The notes under the pieces were generated by a model. That model did not search any database and had not been told where the DNA came from. It saw only the letters and a program-made list of their open reading frames with translations. Below are positions 7,963-15,863 of a stretch of DNA of 37,057 nt, in pieces. Made by a program: the position numbers and the translations under genes. Source of the DNA: Candidatus Pacearchaeota archaeon (GTDB taxonomy: Archaea > Nanobdellota > Nanobdellia > Pacearchaeales > GW2011-AR1); assembly GCA_018303945.1 (NCBI GenBank), contig JAGVXD010000006.1, positions 1-37,057 of the forward strand, written 5' to 3'. Within the stretch, counting starts at the first letter, position 1. Each line of letters opens with the position of its first letter.

Positions 7963-9843
7963 TTATTTTAATCTGACGGTCTCTAAATTACGAGGAACGA
8001 CAGTTTCAACCCTATTTAGTTTATATAAAGTTGAAGCAAGATCCAAACTCTTTGATACTTCTCCGTGGTTGACTATTATCTTCTTTGGTCTAGGAGTCAT
8101 TCTGCTTACATACTGCAGCAATTCATTTCTTCCAGAGTGCGCTGAAAAACCACTTATCGTTTCCACCCCCATATTAATTGAGACTTTCTCATTGTCTACA
8201 AACACTTCTTTAGCTCCTTCCTGAACTTGTCTCCCAAGAGAGCCTATTGCCTGATAACAACCAAAAACTATTAAGTTATTATTTCCGCTAGCTAAATTCT
8301 TAAAGTACTCTACTGAAGCTCCTCCAACCAACATACCTGATGTTGCAATAATTATACAAGGTCCTCCCTCAAGGACTTCCTTGCGCTCTGCAGGACTTCC
8401 TACACGCTTGAGAATGTCTGATATAAACGGATTATTATCCTGAAAAATCTGGCTTCTTACAGAGGCACTCAAGAAATCTGGATAAGCTGTATGAATAGCA
8501 GTTATATCCCAGACCATTCCATCTATATATACCGGGACCTTGGGAAGATCTCCTGTACGAATTGCCTCTTCTACTCTAAGAACTGTCTCCTGTGCGTGCC
8601 CAAGGCCTAATTCTGGAAGAAGAATCTTTCCATTATGTGAAATGGTCTCTTTCACCATCTCTATAAATTTATGCTCCATTTCCTGCCTAGGCGGCAAAAC
8701 ATCATCTTTTGAGCCATAAGTCGATTCTATTGTTAATGTTTCTATGCGTGGAAAATGATTCACGGCTGCGTCGAGAAGACGCGTTTTCGCATATTTTGTA
8801 TCACCTCCATAAACTAAGTTATGAAGACCATTCCCTATGTTTATGTGCACTTGCGCTGAACCTAAAACGTGTCCAGCGTTATAGAGAGTTATCCTTATGT
8901 CTGGCGTTATATCTGTGACTTCCCCATATTCCAGACAGACGGAATGCCTGACCATCTCCTTGATATCTTCTGCCCTGTATAGAGGGGAAGCTGCTTGTTT
9001 ATATGCTACTCCCACAAAGTCCAAAGCTAAAAGGGCGGCGATGTCCCGAGTTGGAGCAGTCAGGTAAACAGGGCCTTTATATCCCATCTTATATAAATAT
9101 GGGATGAGCCCGCTATGGTCTATGTGTGCATGAGAGAGAATGATAGCATCCACCGTATTCAAATCTCCTATTTCACAAACATTAAGATATGGAAATCTTT
9201 CCTGCCCTTCGGAAATTGCAGGATTTATTCCGCAATCAAGAAGAACTTTGGAACGAGGAGTATGAAGAAGAAGACAAGAACGGCCGACTTGCCTTCCACC
9301 ACCTAAATAAGTAAGACGCACCCACATATCCATTTTTTCTGGGTTCCACTCGTTGTATATTTTCTTACCTATCTCATGCAGAAACTTACGCCGATAAGTG
9401 TTATTAGCATAGAGTACCGAGCGTATCTTTTCAGTAATTTTACTTGGAATAGCCGAACTTCTTTGCACTGTTGGAGACCAGAAAGTGGTGCGCTTTATAT
9501 CCTGAAGTATTGAGCCTTGCTTTCCAATAACCATGCCAGGTTTTTTTGCTTCTATTACGACTGTGCTGCGCTGAACATCAAATATAATATTTTCTATCCC
9601 TGCTTCTTCAGGCACTATTGCGCGGATGGTCTTTTCAGTCTCGTCTTCGCTTGCAAGAATTTTGTTCTCCGCCCGAAGTTCTATTCTCTTCTTAATTTTG
9701 TCCACTACTTCCTTAACTTTAGATTCTCCAGTCCTGAAAAATTCCTTGTCTGAGGTGTAGAGAACTATGTTCGCTCCTTCAAAATTCGCATCGCTTACAA
9801 CTTTTGGTAGTTCGTCTTTTATACTCTTCAAAATGTCTGCCAT
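7963..9843 (-). CDS. aCPSF1/FttA: KH - metallo-beta-lactamase - beta-CASP ribonuclease, transcription termination factor
   Basis: 626 residues. The N-terminal ~150 residues form the archaeal tandem KH region (VVIEAKKPGMVIGKQGS contains the GxxG loop). The metallo-beta-lactamase/beta-CASP nuclease follows: motif 2 HAHIDHSG (~238), the Asp motif YGGDTK (~347), the beta-CASP motifs with ATSGMLVGG, GFSAHSGRNEL (~568) and VNHGE (~590). This is the archaeal orthologue of CPSF73, shown in other archaea to be the general 3'-end processing and transcription termination factor, acting on U-rich transcript ends. Length and domain order are normal and all metal ligands I looked for are present. It sits 9 nt downstream of psmB, an order I recall from other archaea, so the two are probably co-transcribed. 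Confidence 0.95.
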   Translation of the reverse strand: MADILKSIKDELPKVVSDANFEGANIVLYTSDKEFFRTGESKVKEVVDKIKKRIELRAENKILASEDETEKTIRAIVPEEAGIENIIFDVQRSTVVIEAKKPGMVIGKQGSILQDIKRTTFWSPTVQRSSAIPSKITEKIRSVLYANNTYRRKFLHEIGKKIYNEWNPEKMDMWVRLTYLGGGRQVGRSCLLLHTPRSKVLLDCGINPAISEGQERFPYLNVCEIGDLNTVDAIILSHAHIDHSGLIPYLYKMGYKGPVYLTAPTRDIAALLALDFVGVAYKQAASPLYRAEDIKEMVRHSVCLEYGEVTDITPDIRITLYNAGHVLGSAQVHINIGNGLHNLVYGGDTKYAKTRLLDAAVNHFPRIETLTIESTYGSKDDVLPPRQEMEHKFIEMVKETISHNGKILLPELGLGHAQETVLRVEEAIRTGDLPKVPVYIDGMVWDITAIHTAYPDFLSASVRSQIFQDNNPFISDILKRVGSPAERKEVLEGGPCIIIATSGMLVGGASVEYFKNLASGNNNLIVFGCYQAIGSLGRQVQEGAKEVFVDNEKVSINMGVETISGFSAHSGRNELLQYVSRMTPRPKKIIVNHGEVSKSLDLASTLYKLNRVETVVPRNLETVRLK

Positions 9844-9852
9844 GATAAAAAA

Positions 9853-10509
9853 TTACTTATATTCTGCTACTATTTCTTCAGAAACAACGTGCTTGATGCC
9901 TTCTTTTGTGATTGAATATACATCAATACCATTACCTGAACCTACATCGCGCTGGGTAGAAGATTTTATACATTCCTTAGCTAACTCTATTCCTTCTTTT
10001 ACAGCTAGGTCTTTCTTATACGCTCTTTCAAGGAATCCTAAAATATAAGGCATGCCTGAAGAGAAGTTGGCATCGTAATCCTCAACTTCCATAGCCGCTC
10101 CTGCTGGTTCAATAGTATACAACGAAGCCTTGCCATTCTCATCTATTCCCCCTATTAGAGTGCCGACTATGCTTGGAATCATTGTCGGGGTCCTTATATT
10201 TCTATAAATTATCATACCTAGGAGATTGGCTGCTTCCTCTACTGTGGGGCGAGACTTTGTTTTTAACTCCTTAAGACGAAGCTCTGCGGCGATAACTTTG
10301 TTAGTTAGCTCTAAATCTGCAACTCCTCCCGTATAAGAGGCTACCAAATAATCGTTTATTTTTCTTATTTTCTGCTTAGACTTATTCATGACTATGCTTC
10401 CTGCTGTAGTGCGGCGATCTGCACCTATGACTACTCCGTCTTTGCATACAATGCCTACTATGCTGGTATTTGACTTAAGCATATTCTGACCAATATCGTT
10501 GTTCATCAT
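9853..10509 (-). CDS. psmB: 20S proteasome beta subunit
   Basis: 218 residues, an Ntn hydrolase. The catalytic threonine is Thr15 (NTSIVGIVCKDGVV), giving Thr1 after removal of a 14-residue propeptide. Counting from it, Asp17 (GADRR) and Lys33 (KSKQK) are at the expected places, and RDVGSGNGID provides the conserved Asp/Ser near the C-terminus. The residue before Thr1 is Asn rather than the usual Gly, which is unusual for autocatalytic processing. The subunit forms the proteolytic rings of the archaeal 20S proteasome with an alpha subunit not in this window. It is the first gene of a likely operon with aCPSF1. A TATA-like box is seen at 10545..10555. Confidence 0.95.
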   Translation of the reverse strand: MMNNDIGQNMLKSNTSIVGIVCKDGVVIGADRRTTAGSIVMNKSKQKIRKINDYLVASYTGGVADLELTNKVIAAELRLKELKTKSRPTVEEAANLLGMIIYRNIRTPTMIPSIVGTLIGGIDENGKASLYTIEPAGAAMEVEDYDANFSSGMPYILGFLERAYKKDLAVKEGIELAKECIKSSTQRDVGSGNGIDVYSITKEGIKHVVSEEIVAEYK

Positions 10510-10544
10510 TAGAACTCAAAGCCTCTAAATTTTTTATCAGAGCT

Positions 10545-10555
10545 AAGTATTTAAG
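10545..10555 (-). promoter_or_regulatory. TATA-like box for the psmB-aCPSF1 operon
   Basis: cttaaatactt on the minus strand lies about 40 nt before the psmB ATG, giving a predicted leader of about 15 nt. Confidence 0.5.
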
Positions 10556-10845
10556 TTTTTTGGTTGGCTGGAAAGTTGGAATTTAAGGCATTATCCGGCA
10601 GAATATTTAATGTTTGTCAGATTTTTTGGTTTACGGACTGATTATTTTTCCTGATTTTTCTTAGATATCCTTTCTAAAATAAGTGTCCTAGGTCAGGACA
10701 TATGTCCTAGGCTACCGAAAATTAATTTCTATCACTATAATTATATTATGCTTTCATCGATTATCTAGATAGAGAAATGTGTACAAATATGTAATCTAAC
10801 CTGGCAGTTATCCATATTATCGCATACTCTTGCTGTGCTGCCCTT
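10556..10845. other. Gene-free stretch between rad50 and psmB
   Basis: 290 bases between the 3' end of rad50 and the psmB promoter. The only organised structure I see is the CCTAGG-containing dyad at 10684..10711. The rest is A/T-rich with no ORF or RNA gene that I can support. Confidence 0.6.
10684..10711. repeat. Compact palindrome with flanking direct repeats (possible operator)
   Basis: A perfect 14-nt palindrome AGGACATATGTCCT (10695..10708) overlaps two direct copies of TGTCCTAGG (10684..10692 and 10703..10711, offset 19 bp). The arrangement resembles a dimeric DNA-binding site or a small transcript hairpin. It lies 136 bp upstream of the psmB promoter and 161 bp beyond the rad50 end, so its target is unclear. 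Confidence 0.5.
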
Positions 10846-12927
10846 TTATGCCAAATTACTCTGTTTTAGAGAGTCTTTTTTATAATCTACTTCTGAAATA
10901 TCTCCCTGTTTGCGCAGATGTATTATGTGGTCTACGAATCCCTCTATTTTCTGCTCGTGGCTGACTATAATAAGCTGTTTAACTGTAACTTCCTGAAGAA
11001 CATCTCTTATTCTCTCTATCTGTGCCTCTGAAAATCCATCCGTCGGCTCGTCAAGTATAACTATGTCCTGAGTCTTAATCTGACTAAGAACGGAGTTAAT
11101 TGTCTGATTAAGGGCAAGCCGGTACGCTAGAGCAACTGCTGTACGTTCGCCTCCTGAAAGAAAAGAATAATCCATTTCAACTTCTCCCTGCATTATTAGG
11201 GGTGTAAAATTTTCATCAAGCTGAACTTCGAATGATTCTCCTCCAATCATGTGAAACCATTTGCTGAATATTCTTGAAAATTCTCTTCTTAATTTTAGCA
11301 AAATCTGCATTTCAGTAAAATTAATTAAATTTGAAAAGTAATTTGATATCCAGTCCGTTAGGGAAGCAAGTTCTGCGAGTTTTTCCCCCCTCAATTCCTT
11401 ATTTGAGATGACGTCTCTTAACTGTGAGATTTCCTTTTCAGTCAGTTCTATCTCTTTTCTAAGCTCCGCGATTAATATTTCAGTGTTCTTTTCGGTGACA
11501 AATGCTTTCTTAAGCTCCTCTTCCTTCTTTCTGTATAACAATTCATATTTAGAGAATTTAAGAATGTTTTCCTTTAAACTTGAAGTGTGGCTTGAAAGAA
11601 ACGATATATCCTTCTCAAGCTCATCTTTTGATTTTTCCATCTCTGATTTTTTGACCCTTAGTTTCTCTATATAAGACTGTCTTGCTTTCCTTATTTCGTG
11701 CTCTAATTTATCTTTTTCGTATCTTGATATATCTTGCTTGGAATTTTTTATGGATAATGAAAGCGAGAAGATTTCTCCCTTTAGAGGTACAAGCTGTTTT
11801 TCTATCTGCACCACTTTTGTTTCTGTTTCATTGATTATATTGTGCTTATGCGGCTCCGGAACATCCTGCAGACAGGCAGGACAGAATCTCATGCCGAATA
11901 TTCTTTTCTTTTTTTCCTCATTCTCTTCTTTTGCCTCCTCCAGAGAAGTTATGCGGCTTATTGTTGAGACGTATGCCGCCTGCAAAGATTCAAGATTGCT
12001 TCTCTCTTGATTGAGAAGAGATATAGAATTATTATATTCTGTCTCATTGAATTGAATTCCTGCAACCTCAAGAGACTTTGATATTTCTGCAAGTTCTTTG
12101 TTTAAGGATTTTATCTGTTCATTCTTTGAAGAAATAATAATTCCTGTTTTCTCCACTTCCTTCTCAAAATTCTCTTTTTCCTTTATGTTTTTCTCTAAAT
12201 CCTGAAGCTCTCCTTCCAGCTGCTTGCGAGTAGATATATTTTCTGTGAAAGAAATTTCTTTCTCCCTGCAATTCTGCTCTAATAATATTACTCTCTCTTT
12301 TAAAACTTCTGCGCGCGCTTTATCAAAATCAAGAGACTTCAATTCCCCCTGTAGAACCTTTGTCTCCTCCTTTAAGCTATTAATTACAATTAAAGAGTTT
12401 TCCCTGACTCTCTTGTATTTATCTATGCCAAATATGTGGCGCAAGACATTAAGTCTTGTTTCCGAATCTTCAGTTATAATCTGCTTCATCTGCTCTTGCG
12501 GTGTATAGACAGTATAACGATAGAGAAGATTGTTTTTTTTGATGAATTCTCCAGGGTATCCCAGCAAAGAAAGAATCTTGCTTTTAAGTTCTGTTACCGA
12601 ACATTCCAAAGTGTCTCCGTTTAAAGTAATGGCTGAATAGTCATTTGTTATTGACTTGTTTTCTCTTTTCAGATGCCGTTCTATCACAACAATATTTCCG
12701 TCTATCTCAAACTCCAGCATTACTTCTCCCGCATTTGTTGATGCTCTAAGCAGAGCAGAACCTTTCTGTCCGGGCTGCAGTCCAAAAAGAGCATATTCTA
12801 TGGCTAATAACAGCGTTGTCTTGCCAGAGCCGACGTCACCCGCCAATAAGAGAGAGCCATCGGGAAAATCTATTGTGCTCTGTTCATAGCTTCTTATATT
12901 TTTTAAAGTAATCTTTTTTATTTTCAT
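10846..12927 (-). CDS. rad50: Rad50 SMC-like ATPase
   Basis: 693 residues. ABC/SMC ATPase halves flank a coiled coil. Walker A GDVGSGKTT is near residue 31-39. The zinc hook CPACLQDV (CxxC, ~347) is at the coiled-coil apex. The signature motif SGGERTAVALAYRLAL (~590) and Walker B VILDEPTDGF (~625) complete the ATPase. It works with Mre11 in double-strand break recognition and end processing. The protein is short for an archaeal Rad50 (often ~850-900 aa), so the coiled-coil arms are short, but nothing essential is missing. The start overlaps the mre11 stop by 4 nt (ATGA), so the two are translationally coupled in the order mre11-rad50. Confidence 0.94.
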   Translation of the reverse strand: MKIKKITLKNIRSYEQSTIDFPDGSLLLAGDVGSGKTTLLLAIEYALFGLQPGQKGSALLRASTNAGEVMLEFEIDGNIVVIERHLKRENKSITNDYSAITLNGDTLECSVTELKSKILSLLGYPGEFIKKNNLLYRYTVYTPQEQMKQIITEDSETRLNVLRHIFGIDKYKRVRENSLIVINSLKEETKVLQGELKSLDFDKARAEVLKERVILLEQNCREKEISFTENISTRKQLEGELQDLEKNIKEKENFEKEVEKTGIIISSKNEQIKSLNKELAEISKSLEVAGIQFNETEYNNSISLLNQERSNLESLQAAYVSTISRITSLEEAKEENEEKKKRIFGMRFCPACLQDVPEPHKHNIINETETKVVQIEKQLVPLKGEIFSLSLSIKNSKQDISRYEKDKLEHEIRKARQSYIEKLRVKKSEMEKSKDELEKDISFLSSHTSSLKENILKFSKYELLYRKKEEELKKAFVTEKNTEILIAELRKEIELTEKEISQLRDVISNKELRGEKLAELASLTDWISNYFSNLINFTEMQILLKLRREFSRIFSKWFHMIGGESFEVQLDENFTPLIMQGEVEMDYSFLSGGERTAVALAYRLALNQTINSVLSQIKTQDIVILDEPTDGFSEAQIERIRDVLQEVTVKQLIIVSHEQKIEGFVDHIIHLRKQGDISEVDYKKDSLKQSNLA

Positions 12928-14072
12928 ATTTGTAAAATCTTGCGCACCTCTGTCAGCAATCTATCCTCAAATACTGCTGATTTCTCATCCTCTCCCTTGT
13001 CTATCTGCAGAGACTTAAAGAGAGGGAAGATGAGGTCATTAAACTTGCTTGGATTGCTGTCTGAAAACTTCTTCAGAATGTGCTCTTCGATATTTACCGA
13101 ATCTGAAAGGTCAATAAGTATTTCCTGCTCGGCTACTTGCAGCTTTGCCGTGCTTTTTAGAAGGACATATACGCCTTGCTTCTTAACGTAATCTTCTATA
13201 CGAGAAAAATCTATATCTGATGTTTTGCCCTGTTCCAGAAATCCATAAAGTTTTATAATTACTATCTTATCCTGCAGACTTTCACTTCCAAGTCTTTTTA
13301 TTATCTCATCTGTAAGTGTAAGTGCATTGCTACTTTCTATTGCTAAACTTATAACCTGCTTCAGACGGACTTCATGTCTTCTTATTTTTCCATTATCTAT
13401 TATATAGAAAGAGCCGCCCTGCAATTCCTCAAGCTCTGCAAGATTATTGGGGAATATTGGACCTGAATATACCCTTCCCTCCTTATTGTAATTTATATGT
13501 AAATGAGCAAGAGCAAGGTAATCTACCTTTGGAAGCATTTTTTCATCTACGGCCTTTATTGGAAGAGTGCCTACTGCATCCCTTATTGCAGTATGGAGCA
13601 TTAAGATTTTAAACAATCCAGGGGCATCCTGCAGACGTATTCTCTCCAAATCATCTACCTCTAACCCTGATTTCTTTCCAGGGTATCCGTAAATTGCTAC
13701 ATTTCTAAATATCGTTGGCTCCAACATTAATTTTCCCTGGCGCTCTTCAAAAACAGAGACATTCTTGCAAAACCCTGCTTTTTCTAAAACATCTAAAAAA
13801 GTTTTTCCTGAAGCTGAATAGTCATGACTTCCTGCTATTAAGAAAACTGGTATTTTTGCTTCTGCAAATTTACGAAATTCTCTAAATGTATCTTTTAGAG
13901 TGTCTATAGGAGGGTAAGCAGAATCAAATAAATCACCAGCCATGAGAACAAAATCAACTTTCTCACTTAAACATATATCCACTGCTTTTTGAAAAGACTT
14001 AAAATTCAACTCCTTGAGCTCCGGCTGTCTCCACCCTCCGAGATGACAATCCCCCATGTGTGCAAATTTCAT
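12924..14072 (-). CDS. mre11: Mre11 nuclease
   Basis: 382 residues of the calcineurin-like phosphoesterase superfamily. Metal-binding motifs: GDCHLGG (7-13), AGDLFD (45-50), GSHD (~82-85, with Ser where most family members have Asn), HTAIRD and LAHLH with conserved His. The C-terminal part is the Rad50-binding/capping region. It acts as the nuclease subunit of the Mre11-Rad50 complex. A TATA-like box (ctataaataac on this strand, ~14092-14102) lies ~26 nt before the ATG, so this is the first gene of the mre11-rad50 operon, with a leaderless start. No HerA or NurA gene follows, although these are often linked in other archaea. Confidence 0.94.
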   Translation of the reverse strand: MKFAHMGDCHLGGWRQPELKELNFKSFQKAVDICLSEKVDFVLMAGDLFDSAYPPIDTLKDTFREFRKFAEAKIPVFLIAGSHDYSASGKTFLDVLEKAGFCKNVSVFEERQGKLMLEPTIFRNVAIYGYPGKKSGLEVDDLERIRLQDAPGLFKILMLHTAIRDAVGTLPIKAVDEKMLPKVDYLALAHLHINYNKEGRVYSGPIFPNNLAELEELQGGSFYIIDNGKIRRHEVRLKQVISLAIESSNALTLTDEIIKRLGSESLQDKIVIIKLYGFLEQGKTSDIDFSRIEDYVKKQGVYVLLKSTAKLQVAEQEILIDLSDSVNIEEHILKKFSDSNPSKFNDLIFPLFKSLQIDKGEDEKSAVFEDRLLTEVRKILQI

Positions 14073-14113
14073 AGATAAGCGAGAAAAATGAAGTTATTTA
14101 TAGATTGTTGTAA

Positions 14114-14590
14114 TTAACGACATTCCAGAGTTCTGGTAATAACTGCATTGTCGCAAAGAGAAAACCTGTCCCGTGACCTGACAGCTGGCTGAAGTTCTAG
14201 CGAGTTTTCACCTACAATAGCTATTCCTGTATTAAGAGGTATTTTAAGAATGGTTGATTGTCCGGGAGCAAGGCCATTCTGCCCTATTTCAACACTTTCT
14301 GAATTTATTAATGGCTTTACTTTTTTATCTTTACTGCCCAGTCTTAAGTAAAGAGCATCTATAGTGAAAAGTCCCTTGTTGTAAACAGTTACATTTATTT
14401 CATTTATACTGCATGAAACATTGAGGATTGTTGCACTAATTGTATCTGGGCAGGTTGCTTTATCTTTAGGAACCAGAACCTGGAGGTAAGTATATACAAG
14501 AACACTTATGCCTACAGCTATTATAATCAAAAGTGTATAAGCCACCATTTCGCTTATGCCTTTATTATCTGTAAATAACGACTTGTTCAT
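14114..14590 (-). CDS. Type IV prepilin-like protein (second of pair)
   Basis: 158 residues. The N-terminus NKGISEMVAYTLLIIIAVGISVLVYTYL is a class III/archaeal prepilin signature: a short basic leader, then Gly followed by Ile-Ser-Glu (Glu at or near +3) and a long hydrophobic helix. The exported part has a Cys-containing beta-rich region ending in CDNAVITRTLECR. The start overlaps the upstream prepilin-like gene by 26 nt, so the two are co-translated. Processing by an archaeal prepilin peptidase is expected, but no pilus ATPase or platform gene is in the window. It may be a surface filament subunit or a pseudopilin. Confidence 0.75.
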   Translation of the reverse strand: MNKSLFTDNKGISEMVAYTLLIIIAVGISVLVYTYLQVLVPKDKATCPDTISATILNVSCSINEINVTVYNKGLFTIDALYLRLGSKDKKVKPLINSESVEIGQNGLAPGQSTILKIPLNTGIAIVGENSLELQPAVRSRDRFSLCDNAVITRTLECR

Positions 14591-15182
14591 TTCTTACCTT
14601 TTTCCTGACCACTAAGTAAAAGTTCTGCCCTTGCTGTAATGTAAACGGCCTGCACACTATATCATTATCGCTATCCAGAGATTTGGTTCTTTCCGGTTGA
14701 GTATCTGTCTCTTCTCCTTCTATTCCTCTTTGCTCCGGAGTAAGGCATAAAGTCACTTGCCCTGGCTGAACTGTTGCAGATGGATTTTGCCTAAAGAGAT
14801 TGGGACTATCGGCATCTCCTTCTTCGGAGGAGGATACATGTAATTTTTCAACATCTGCGTTTTTAGGGTTTATCTGGTCTAAACTTAGATAATATATGTC
14901 AGTTTCATTTCCAAAAAATATCTCGAAATTACTGTCAGGATTTTGCTCTGAATAATACAAAGCTAATTTCGTTATATCCTCCTGTATCTTATCTTCATCC
15001 TTGGAATTAATTACTCCGTTGTCATAGACTTGCTGCAATTCAGAGCGAAGCTCTGTAGATAAATCATATACTGCCGCATCCTGTCTTTCTACTGATGCCT
15101 CATTGTAAATAGTCCCGAATCCAATTGTAATGCCTGAAATTATCAGTGCGGCTATCAGAAATATCTGTCCCTTTTTTAACAT
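14565..15182 (-). CDS. Type IV prepilin-like/secreted protein (first of pair)
   Basis: 205 residues. MLKKGQIFLIAALIISGITIGFG is a short basic leader followed by a hydrophobic helix, like archaeal pilin-type N-termini (K-G-Q-I-F cleavage context). The rest is a polar exported domain with Asp/Glu-rich loops; no known fold is recognised. It overlaps the next prepilin-like gene by 26 nt. A TATA-like element (catataaaaac on this strand, ~15210-15220) is at a suitable distance for a two-gene operon. Best guess is a minor pilin partner of the 14114..14590 product. Confidence 0.65.
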   Translation of the reverse strand: MLKKGQIFLIAALIISGITIGFGTIYNEASVERQDAAVYDLSTELRSELQQVYDNGVINSKDEDKIQEDITKLALYYSEQNPDSNFEIFFGNETDIYYLSLDQINPKNADVEKLHVSSSEEGDADSPNLFRQNPSATVQPGQVTLCLTPEQRGIEGEETDTQPERTKSLDSDNDIVCRPFTLQQGQNFYLVVRKKVRNEQVVIYR

Positions 15183-15243
15183 GCATAGATAATAAGAAGC
15201 AAGTTTTTATATGTTATGCTGAATTGCAATCATGTATAGAAGT

Positions 15244-15499
15244 GTAGACGGGGAGGTTGCTTGGTTTTGCCATGAAAGCTACCTTCATCCTTTCTCGGCT
15301 TTGCTACCCTGCAAGCACCATGCTTCCTGATGAGGGCTGCTCCGATCAAGGCCTGACCCGGTTCACAAGAGCACGATCGAGCAGGACAAAACGTCAACGT
15401 CCGGAAGAAGACCCCCATGACTCTGCCTTACGCGCTCCTTTCAGCCCACCATGACGCCCGTTTGTGGTAAAGCACGGGGCGAACGTGCCACTGGTCTAC
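15244..15499 (-). ncRNA. ffs: Signal recognition particle RNA (7S/SRP RNA)
   Basis: Read on the minus strand, the segment holds the universal domain IV (helix 8) signature GGGTCAGGCC ... GGAGCAGCCC, i.e. the 5' and 3' sides of the symmetric and asymmetric loops bound by SRP54. The ends pair: GTAGAC at the 5' end with GTCTAC at the 3' end close the molecule, giving a minimum length of 256 nt, within the range of large SRP RNAs. The region is strikingly GC-rich against an AT-rich background and lacks a plausible protein; the two short ORFs across it are shadows. The apical loop reads TTGATC between CC and GG instead of the common GNRA-type tetraloop. Ends are set from the terminal pairing and could differ by a few bases. 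Confidence 0.8.
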
Positions 15500-15519
15500 T
15501 TTTAGAAGAGCCATAAGAG

Positions 15520-15529
15520 ATTTATAAGT
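15520..15529 (-). promoter_or_regulatory. TATA-like box for the SRP RNA
   Basis: acttataaat on the minus strand is centred about 25 nt upstream of the 5' closing stem of the SRP RNA at 15499, the expected archaeal spacing for a stable RNA. Confidence 0.6.
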
Positions 15530-15642
15530 TTATTGATTTCGATGAAAATATTCTGTGAGCGAAACATGGCAGAACTTACAGAGTTGCATTATTACGGTAA
15601 ATATATTGAAAAACATAACTGTTCAATTTGCTATGTCCTTTA

Positions 15643-15804
15643 CTATAAATCTTCTATCTGCTTCTTAATCTTGTGAACTTCACTGCTGACTCTTGGAATG
15701 GTGCGGGGAACTGACTTGTGCATTATAGCTCTAATTAAGAGTAAAATCAACAGAAACAAGAGGAAGAATACTGTTGTCGCCCAAAGTATCATTATCATTT
15801 CCAT
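15643..15804 (-). CDS. 53-aa single-pass membrane protein
   Basis: A small ORF below the track's length cut-off: MEMIMILWATTVFFLLFLLI and on, one strong transmembrane helix (residues ~4-25), followed by a basic amphipathic tail (SVPRTIPRVSSEVHKIKKQIEDL). A TATA-like element (ttcttaaata on this strand, near 15830) lies ~25 nt before the ATG, giving a leaderless gene downstream of argS. The hydrophobic profile plus promoter argue that it is real. Function is unknown. Confidence 0.5.
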   Translation of the reverse strand: MEMIMILWATTVFFLLFLLILLLIRAIMHKSVPRTIPRVSSEVHKIKKQIEDL

Positions 15805-15863
15805 ATTGTTATTGCTTACTGACTCTATTTAAGAATTGTGATAGCAGAGTATATCAGAGAATA

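Noticed and set aside
12924-14072. Mre11 inactive because GSHD replaces GNHD
   Set aside because: I recall this Ser variant in other archaeal Mre11 proteins, and all other metal ligands are present.
15230-15454. Two short ORFs (62 aa minus, 65 aa plus) over the GC-rich segment
   Set aside because: They lie on the SRP RNA, and their sequence has no protein-like character; the RNA explains the composition.
15542-15676. 44-aa plus-strand ORF (MKIFCERNMAELTEL...)
   Set aside because: It overlaps the end of the better-supported 53-aa membrane protein ORF on the other strand. The TATA-like element nearby is explained by the SRP RNA, and no domain is visible.
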